DNA of 64,000 nucleotides, from positions 237,448,233-237,512,232 of the forward strand of contig NC_081414.1 of NCBI RefSeq assembly GCF_030272615.1, in the 5' to 3' direction. Both the position numbers and the translations under genes were made by a program. Below the pieces are notes generated by a model that was not told the origin of the DNA, searched no databases, and worked only from the letters and a program-made list of their open reading frames with translations. Positions 57,559 through 64,000 of the stretch are shown piece by piece. Numbering within the stretch: position 1 is the stretch's first letter; each line of letters opens with the position of its first letter. This DNA comes from Cryptomeria japonica (lineage: Eukaryota > Streptophyta > Pinopsida > Cupressales > Cupressaceae).

Positions 57559-59612
57559 TTGCTCTGATCCCTGGGAGAGGGACAGGAGCACCTTAAGCAT
57601 TTTGGATTGATTTTCACGTTCAAAGTCACTTCCTTTACGTCCAAACTGGCATCTTCATTCGTAACTTGGAGTTTGATCTATTTGATTTTTTGAATGAATG
57701 CCTTTTAAACAATTTTCGCCTTGGTCCTTGATTGAAGGACAGGAGCGAACTTTACTTTTCTTCCTTGGTCTTTGTCTTTTAAATCATCAAATCAATTTGC
57801 GAAGTAAGGAATGATCATCCTTGTTTGTCTTGCGCATGCTTAACTCGTCCTTTGTAAAACAAACTCGATATTCAAGTGATTTTCGCCCTGGTCCCTTGGT
57901 GAGGGACAGGAGCGAACTTTGTATTTGAGCTCAAAATTGTTGACTTTCGACATTAGCTCCTTGTTCATCATCTTCCTAAAGACATTTGGGATCTTGCATG
58001 ACCTCGCCTTGACGTAGTTTTTGAAGGAAATGGCCAGTTTAATAGAAATCGCCCTGGTCCTTGACTGAAGGACAGGAGCGAACTTTTGTTCTTTGTACTA
58101 ATCCTTGATCATATCAACCTTAAATTGCTTTGTAAACGTAGGATATCATTTTCCCTTCTACCTTGAGTCCTGGACGCAAGAAATAGTACTTCGCAATGCA
58201 AGCATTTTATGTCTTTTGAAGATTTCGCTCTGGTCCCTTAGAGAGGGACAGGAGCGCTTTGGCCATTTCTCATCAGCTTTCGTGGTCTTTGTAACTTCAC
58301 TTTTCTTCGAAGCATTTCCAACATCTTCGCCACCTTGTGCCTTGGCTTGGATTCACCTAAACTCAAAGGAAAAGACTTGAGAATCTAAATTTCGCCCTTG
58401 TCCCTGACTGAAGGACAGGAGCGATCTAGCAATTATAGGCTCAATCATTCTTTGCCAACGTTTAAAGCTATCTTCAATGGATTCATTATGCTCCCCTTCA
58501 TTCTTCTCCAACATGGAACTGGTTCTAACTTTGCGAGAAATTTGCCTTATGAGGAAATCGCTCTGGTCCCTTGGAGAGGGACAGGAGCGCCTAGGACAAA
58601 ATAGGTTTCACTTGCTCTTTGCAATCTTCAAAATTATCTTCAATAGAGTGGTTACGCCTTCTTTTATTTGCCTCAAACTTAAAACTCACTTCACCTTCGC
58701 CAAAAACTTGTCCTTTAAGAAAATCGCTCTGGTACCTGGGAGAGGGACAGGAGCGCCTTGAGCAATTTCATCAAGTTTTGGGGTTATTTGCAACTTCGTT
58801 CTCTCTTGAGGCATTCCAAACATCTTTACCATCATGCCCCTTGGCCTGGACTTAACCAAATTCGGAAGGGAATGCTAGATAAGGTATATTTCGCCCTGGT
58901 CCCTGACAGAGGGACAGGAGCGATTTTGCATTTATTAGCTCACTTGTGTTTCGCCAACTTTTAAAATTATCTTCAATGGATTCATTGGGTCGCCTTTCCT
59001 TCATCTCTAGCTTGAAATTCACTTTTCCTTGGCCCAAAACTTGTCTTGAGGAAAAATCGCTCTGGTCCCTGGGAGAGGGACAGGAGCGATTTTGCCATCT
59101 TAGCATGTTTCCTTGTTTGCAAATTACTTCAAATTATATTCAATGGACAAAACATGTCCCCCTTGATCTCTTCCAATCCAAAAATTATCTTGGTTCTGCA
59201 AAGACAGTGCAATTTTGAGAAACAAGCTCTGGTCCTTCAGTGAGGGACAGGAGCGATTTTTGTCCTTAAGGCCAAATGTTCAATTTTTCATTGCAAATGA
59301 CTAAGTCTTGGTGCTTCATCATGTTGATTTCATCCCTTATTGCGTCCTGAATGCTTTAATTTGATCAACTAAGGCCAAAAATGCCCTAAGTAAGCCATTT
59401 CGCCCTAGTCCCTGGGTGAGGGACAAGAGCGATTTGACCTTAAACCTTAAAAAACTTGCCATTTTTGAATTCAAAAATCCTCAAAATCCTCAATTCTTGT
59501 TCAACTGTGTCTCCTGGCGACCCTGCACAAGACAAATGAACAAGTTAATAACCAAGATGCATAAAAAATACCAATTTCGCCCTGGTCCCTGACAGAGGGA
59601 CAGGAGCGATTT
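57559..59612 (-). repeat. Array of 13 imperfect hairpins at ~167-bp spacing
   Basis: Each copy is ~34 bp, of the form CGCYCTGGTCCCT, 3-6 bases, GAGGGACAGGAGCG, whose arms pair with few mismatches. The first conserved base of successive copies lies at 57560, 57717, 57884, 58050, 58226, 58393, 58559, 58725, 58892, 59058, 59225, 59401 and 59578. Sequence between copies is only loosely similar (recurring CTTCAAA and CACTT-type words), so the hairpin is the conserved part. Confidence 0.9.
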
Positions 59613-59963
59613 TACCTCTATAGGCCAAAATATCAAGAATTTAGGCTCTCAGTCACTTCACAAGGCAAAATTAGGTTATCCCCAAGGCCAGGGATCAATT
59701 ATCAGAATTTCCAAAATTTGGTCAAAATTCACCCGGACAAAATCTCATAATTCCATCATTAACACTTAGGCAAAATTTGGACTTGCTTTCAAAATTCCGA
59801 CTGGACCTAGACAGACTCATCTGACATCCTGACAGATTCGCCCTCTTTCAAAATTGCAACCTACGCGAGGATGCTCAATAATCATTCAAAATGGACTGGA
59901 CTCTGGCTTAAAAACATCAAAATGGAAACCCTAAGGCTTAACCCTAGTCCAAACGACTCGCTC

Positions 59964-59971
59964 ACTTACCC
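59964..59971 (-). other. Candidate 5' splice site near the start of C
   Basis: GG|GTAAGTGAG on the minus strand, about 95 bases inside the 5' terminus. Paired with the acceptor at 56722-56721 it would remove the whole hairpin array and place the ORF start close to the 5' end. This is an inference from consensus only. Confidence 0.35.
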
Positions 59972-60024
59972 AAAACCCTAAAAGCAGAGAGAAGAATAGG
60001 CAAAACCGAGCAAAAAGAGGGGGT

Positions 60025-60040
60025 CCCCATTTTAATGGGG
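60025..60040 (-). other. 5'-terminal hairpin of C
   Basis: CCCCATT and AATGGGG form a perfect 7-bp stem with a 2-base loop, 23 bases inside the terminus, followed on the minus strand by GGACCCCC-type sequence, as in B and D. Confidence 0.65.
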
Positions 60041-60068
60041 CGATGTGTGAAATGGTCACAACAGGACC

Positions 60069-60936
60069 CCACTGTCTCAACTGGGCTAACTCCTTGAAAT
60101 GGAGTTCTGGATCCTTCGTATCAAACCTGTCAATCAACCTCTCAGTGAACTTTGCGTATGTGTCTATTTGGTTATGGCCCAATGTGACCATACCATGGTG
60201 CCACCACTCGTGTGCACTCCCATCCAAGTGCAATGCAGCATACTTAATCGCATCCTCCTCAAGCATGGGATTAAGCTGGAAATAAGTATCTAATTTTTGG
60301 ACCCATGTCCGTGCTGAAGCCTTTCCTGTACCATCATAGTATGGAATAGACAACTTTCCCAACTTCTTCCTCATCTCATAATTCTGTTGTCGGTTTCCTC
60401 TCATGGGCATATTCTTGAGTCTAACATCCATATTCCCTGAATGTGATCTCAGCCTGTAACTCAGAGCTAGAGTCCCTCCAATCATCCATAATCATATCTT
60501 GAATCTCTTGCTGTGTAGGACCGGCATTATTCTGGTCATTCTGTCTCAGAGGAAACTGTGGCATGAGTGGTCTCGTAGTAGAAGAACCTGCTCTAGCATA
60601 TGTCCTGGTTCCCTTGTTAACCGATGCATCTCCATTACCTCCATTACCCTGTCCACCTCCCTGGTTAGCATTATTACCCTAATTGGTATTATTACCTTGG
60701 TTGCCATTATTGCCTTGATCTGCTCTCGTCAAATGTTGTGTAATGGCTATAGCCATCTGCTGCAATGTAGCCTGGAGCTCCCTCTGACCCCTAGCAAGAT
60801 CACTGAGCATCTCCCTAGTGCTAGGTTCTCCCCTTTCCCCATCTCTGTCACCCATGGCTGGTGCTGAAAAAGGGTCACCCTCCTCTTCAATCTCTGGTGA
60901 ATTCTGTAAGTTTGGGTTTGACCTATTTCTCCTCAA
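60069..60936 (-). pseudogene. gag: Gypsy-2 gag, 5' part
   Basis: Starts at ATG 60936, ~55 bp from the PBS. The N-terminal helix R-E-M-L-S-D-L-A-R-G-Q-R-E-L-Q-A-T-L-Q-Q is followed by a Gly/Asn-rich stretch and TAG near 60680. A frameshift near 60450-60490 leads to the core: Y-Y-D-G-T-G-K-A-S-A-R-T-W-V-Q-K-L, H-L-D-G-S-A-H-E-W-W, R-F-D-T-K-D-P-E, L-A-Q-L-R-Q-W-G. It is cut by C at 60063; the rest of gag resumes at 52442. It would form the capsid shell in an intact relative. Confidence 0.9.
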
Positions 60937-60990
60937 GTAATACTAATGTGCTGAACACATAAAACCTTCACAGGATGGCAAGAAAAGCAA

Positions 60991-61002
60991 GCTCTGATAC
61001 CA
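60991..61002 (-). other. Gypsy-2 primer binding site (initiator tRNA-Met)
   Basis: TGGTATCAGAGC on the minus strand, one base inside the 5' LTR, the same spacing as in G. Confidence 0.9.
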
Positions 61003-61003
61003 C

Positions 61004-62263
61004 TGTAATGGACACCCTAGAATGCCCAAAAACTAAACCAACTGCTGATAGGAATTTAGTCAAACAGTTTGAATCCAACTCCTTATTTCTCCGTTTAATG
61101 TTTAAACCCCTTATGGCTTCGGAAATGAAATGTTTGTTTGTTTTTAAGCCTTTGCATAGATTTGAAATCACATAACATGAACTAGAAGGAAATTACAATA
61201 ATATGCAACATGAAGATTGAACTACTGCTGATATGATATTATTTCCAGAATTAATAAAATCAAATACATAGTAGATTTTTCAACTCACTAAATACTCCAG
61301 CATTTTTGACATAATGTTCCAACAATGACTTCCCATCTTGCTGCTACACTAACATGAATAGTGTCATGCTATAGTAATGTGAATAGTGTCACGCTACAGT
61401 GGCGTGAATAGTGTCGTGCTATAGTAACGTGAATAGTGTTGCACTACAGTGCTGCTACAGTATTAATTAGTCTTCAATCAGTCCAATATCTTCATAAAAT
61501 CATCCCTTCAGAATAGCATAAGCATTGGACAAGAAGTGAAGAAGGTATGAGCAAAACACCAAATCTGCCTGTAGCTGGAGATGCACCCAATCTGCCTGCT
61601 AATGAAGCTGATAGCAATGGATTCCAAAGGCCAAACCCCAAAAGAATGACGTCTAGAATGTCACAAGAGAGGATAGACGTCCCCTAATGCCAAGAACAGA
61701 CCTGCAACTCACACATCAATTTCTTCTCATATTCAACATGTCGAATGAAGCCACAGAAGCTTCCTTTTATTCTTTCTCCAAGGGTCGACCCAACTCACTT
61801 GAGCAATGTGGGATAAAAGATGTGCAATATAAAACATATTAAAATATTCACTTATGTCTCCCTTGGGTGCCCCTTTGATTTGCACACATCCCCATAAAAA
61901 TAAATATTAAAGTAACACTTTAATATTTTACAATTAAATTAAATGTTACTTTAATAACACTTCAGGAATTCAAATATATTAGCAATCGGACTCCGAATAG
62001 TGCGAGTAATAGCTTGTCAAAAAGCTTTCGCCGAGGAGCATCGAATCCAATCACCAAAGCTAGCCTCCGTTGTGTCCTGTTGACTTACTAAAAATAGTAA
62101 GTATGCCTAAAACTAAGTAAATCAACTCTATTTTAGCCCAAACTGGAAATGACTGGGCCAAAACACTCCAAGATCCCCTTAAACCCTTCATTAGCCCTCA
62201 GGACCATGTAGAGCTAGGCTAACGCACATACACTTGGTCAACTACTAAAGTGGGGACATTACA
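61004..62263 (-). repeat. Gypsy-2 5' LTR
   Basis: 1,260 bp, same length as 47339-48598 with scattered substitutions. Palindrome at 62083-62102; minisatellite at about 61345-61460. Confidence 0.92.
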
Positions 62264-62268
62264 TAATA

Positions 62269-63002
62269 ATAAAAATATATTATACATCACTTAACAACAT
62301 TATTCTATATTATATGAATATGTTAGGAATAAGGATTAATATAAAAATTCTCTTGAACAACATTTGTAAAAAAATGAATAGCATTTCTTAACATAATTTT
62401 GATGGATTGATTTAAGAAAGAAAAATATATATACATGTATGACAAAAAAAATGTCCTTGCACACGTGTTGACAAAAAATAGATTAAAAGTCTATACAAAA
62501 TGCTTAAGTAATATCATTTAAATACTTAAAATGTAAAAATGTATTCCAATCTTTCAAATGAATATGTACCTTTTCACAAGTATTTAAACAAATTGTTGTT
62601 AAATTAACATGATGATACTAGTAAATCAAAAAGTAATTCAATTTTTCCTACAAGATGTAAAATAAAATTTTCATATTCAATATTTCTAAAATTGATAGAG
62701 GAAAGTAATATTTTTTTTAGTATTTGTCTATTCTTCTCAAACAAACACTTGTTTTCGAAAATTTCAAATGTTACCTCTTGAAGTGCAATTCCAAATGCTA
62801 GCTTCCTTTTAGAAAAAGAAGGTGGCCTTGTGTTGCTCAACTAATTTAATATGTATGCATTTTCTATCAAAAAAGGTTAGCAGTGAACAATTATGTCACT
62901 AATATTTGTGGCACAAATTGTAAGAATTTGCATAAAGAGGTTTTCCATCAAGTTGAGCATATCTTTGGATATAATCTGTAAAAATGATTAGTATAGCCTA
63001 AT
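62269..63002 (-). other. F internal region, 5' part
   Basis: Leader next to the F primer site. A 78-codon minus-strand frame (62604-62840) has no recognisable gag similarity. Otherwise AT-rich. Confidence 0.4.
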
Positions 63003-63016
63003 AGGCTCTGATACCA
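63003..63016 (-). other. F primer binding site (initiator tRNA-Met)
   Basis: TGGTATCAGAGCCT on the minus strand directly adjoins the LTR; at least 12 bases match the initiator-Met complement. Confidence 0.9.
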
Positions 63017-63538
63017 TGTTGAAAATTAGATCTTAGGATACTAATCACTATAAACAAGATCATAAAGTAAATGAAATGAGAAACATACATGCTTAAATGT
63101 ACACATTACACAAGATATACATGGAGAAAACCCTTGCGGGTAAAAAAACCCCATAAAGCATCATTTAATTAAAACACTTACAAATATTGTCTATCATAAA
63201 ATAGACATGAACCTGGGGATACTCCTCCAATACTTCCACATGACCAATAATACCTCTTGTGCATAGTGATACAACTCACCATAAAAGCTCCAATATCCCA
63301 TACTCTCAAATGAGAGAGAACCTCCTTAAATATAGGAGGAAGGGTGGCTTCACCATTCACACCTTTTCAATAACCCCCACTCATAAATAATTAATAATCT
63401 AGTAATTATTAGATTATAATTATTTCAAATGGGATATGCTTATAAAGCATATAATATATAAGGTTTTATAACCTTGTATTAGAACATTATATATAAATGT
63501 TACAAGGATGTGATCCCTAATAACATTATGTTCTAACA
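63017..63538 (-). repeat. F 5' LTR
   Basis: 522 bp partner of 37436-37957, followed by TSD TGTTA. Confidence 0.88.
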
Positions 63539-63543
63539 TGTTA

Positions 63544-64000
63544 TTTATTTCTTGCTTCCAATTTCCATTATTTATGCTGCAAATGTGGGGTTTGTATAAT
63601 TGAGTTTCATACAACACAATTCTTTATTTAAGCTGATTTCAATAAATTATTAATCAGATGTAGATTGAGCTACATATGAATTGTAAGTATATTTGGGAAT
63701 ATTCATAACTAGCATAAGCTATGCAATTGCAAATCACTTCTCTGAACTCAGACTTGTGCTTTCCAAAAATCATTGTGATATGAAATTGCATGTAATATTG
63801 ATTGGGGAATTAAGTCTAGTTAGGGTCCCCTAGAAAGGTAATGTTCTAAAATCTGTTTCACTATCTTTGATGAAACAGTTAACCCACAAGAAAGTGCTTT
63901 TCTTTTTGTCAATGCCAATAACTCTCCCATTCTTTATTCTTGGGGACATAGTAGACATCCTACTGGACTCTCTAGCATTTATTATTACCCTTGAATGAAA
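63544..64000. other. Unassigned right flank
   Basis: AT-rich sequence outside element F with no gene or repeat recognised. Confidence 0.4.

Larger units (their letters stand above)
52448..60063 (-). mobile_element. Element C: giant LTR-like unit with internal ORF and hairpin array, inserted in gypsy-2 gag
   Basis: 7,616 bp, perfect TSD GGACC (52443-52447; 60064-60068), minus-strand termini TGTTGTGACC and CACGTCAACA. The order on the minus strand is hairpin, GT-AG-like leader (~3.3 kb) with 13 hairpin repeats, ~1,075-codon frame, TATATATA (53287-53294) and 842 bp to the end. There is no PBS, PPT, gag, pol or internal LTR pair. The promoter near the 3' end means the whole unit is organised like one LTR (U3-R-U5) rather than a complete element. 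The surrounding gag frame continues in phase across the insertion. Confidence 0.8.
47339..62263 (-). mobile_element. Gypsy-2 (H): Ty3/gypsy chromovirus-type retrotransposon split by element C
   Basis: Perfect TSD TAATA (47334-47338; 62264-62268), two 1,260-bp LTRs, initiator-Met PBS and PPT. Without C it is about 7.3 kb. The gene order on the minus strand is gag, zinc knuckle, protease, RT, RNase H, integrase, chromodomain-like tail. It is related to gypsy-1 throughout pol but has different, shorter LTRs. Gag is interrupted by C, and pol has at least three frameshifts and several stops, yet the RT F-Y-D-D box and integrase Glu are retained. Confidence 0.94.
37436..63538 (-). mobile_element. 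F: LTR retrotransposon with 522-bp LTRs, host of G and gypsy-2
   Basis: Two 522-bp near-identical LTRs (37436-37957, 63017-63538) begin TGTTGAAAAT and end TTCTAACA. A perfect 5-bp TSD TGTTA (37431-37435; 63539-63543) flanks the pair, proving that they belong to one insertion although 25 kb apart. An initiator-Met PBS lies inside the right LTR on the minus strand. Without G and gypsy-2 the interior is about 4.5 kb, the usual size for a Copia element. No protease, integrase, RT or RNase H motif could be read in it, so it is either an old, thoroughly decayed Copia element or a non-autonomous one. Confidence 0.88.

Noticed and set aside
57559-59612. CRISPR-like array of regularly spaced palindromic repeats
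   Set aside because: Spacing of ~167 bp, imperfect repeats, related spacers, eukaryotic retroelement context and no cas genes.

Overview
The window looks like repeat-dense nuclear DNA from a very large plant genome, most likely a gymnosperm. That is an inference from Ty3/gypsy elements with a chromodomain-type integrase tail, initiator-Met-tRNA primer sites, several layers of nested LTR elements, a DUF659-type hAT transposase remnant and one isolated exon of a plant organellar-type methionyl-tRNA synthetase in long repeat-filled flanks. No bacterial, plasmid or CRISPR signal was seen.

Left nest (about 1.6-28.8 kb). A hAT transposase gene (minus, 26651-28079) is cut by element A (plus, about 1591-26650). 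A is cut by a small non-autonomous element E1 (minus, 4435-6875) and by element B (minus, 7265-26228). B is cut by a solo-type LTR D (plus, 10273-22249), and D by a complete but dead Ty3/gypsy element, gypsy-1 (plus, 12241-20953). Target-site duplications (TSDs) support E1, B, D and gypsy-1. B's reading frame continues in phase across D.

Middle (28.8-37.4 kb). There are two solo-type LTRs of the gypsy TGTAATGTCC class (29492-30879 and 34497-36507, both minus). Between them is a 156-bp exon (32461-32616) with consensus splice sites, the only recognisable host-gene sequence.

Right nest (37.4-63.5 kb). Element F (minus, 37436-63538) has 522-bp LTRs and a perfect TGTTA TSD. It carries two insertions. 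G (minus, 38977-44590, TSD AACTC) is a non-autonomous gypsy relative whose only gene is an intact, unrecognised 743-codon ORF. Gypsy-2, called H (minus, 47339-62263, TSD TAATA), has a gag frame split by element C (minus, 52448-60063, TSD GGACC).

A, B and C form one unusual family. Each is bounded by, or ends in, TGTTG...CAACA and carries a long reading frame of about 1,090-1,210 codons (truncated in A). A TATA box follows the ORF, about 0.8 kb before the 3' terminus. No PBS, gag or pol lies inside. The most economical reading is a giant LTR (about 7.0-7.6 kb) with the ORF inside U3; D shares the layout without the ORF. B and C keep one uninterrupted phase and are broken almost only by in-frame stops, mostly TAG. 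C also carries 13 imperfect hairpins at 166-167 bp spacing in its leader. This family and element G are the best candidates for something undescribed. All coding assignments come from reading the sequence; no database search was possible.
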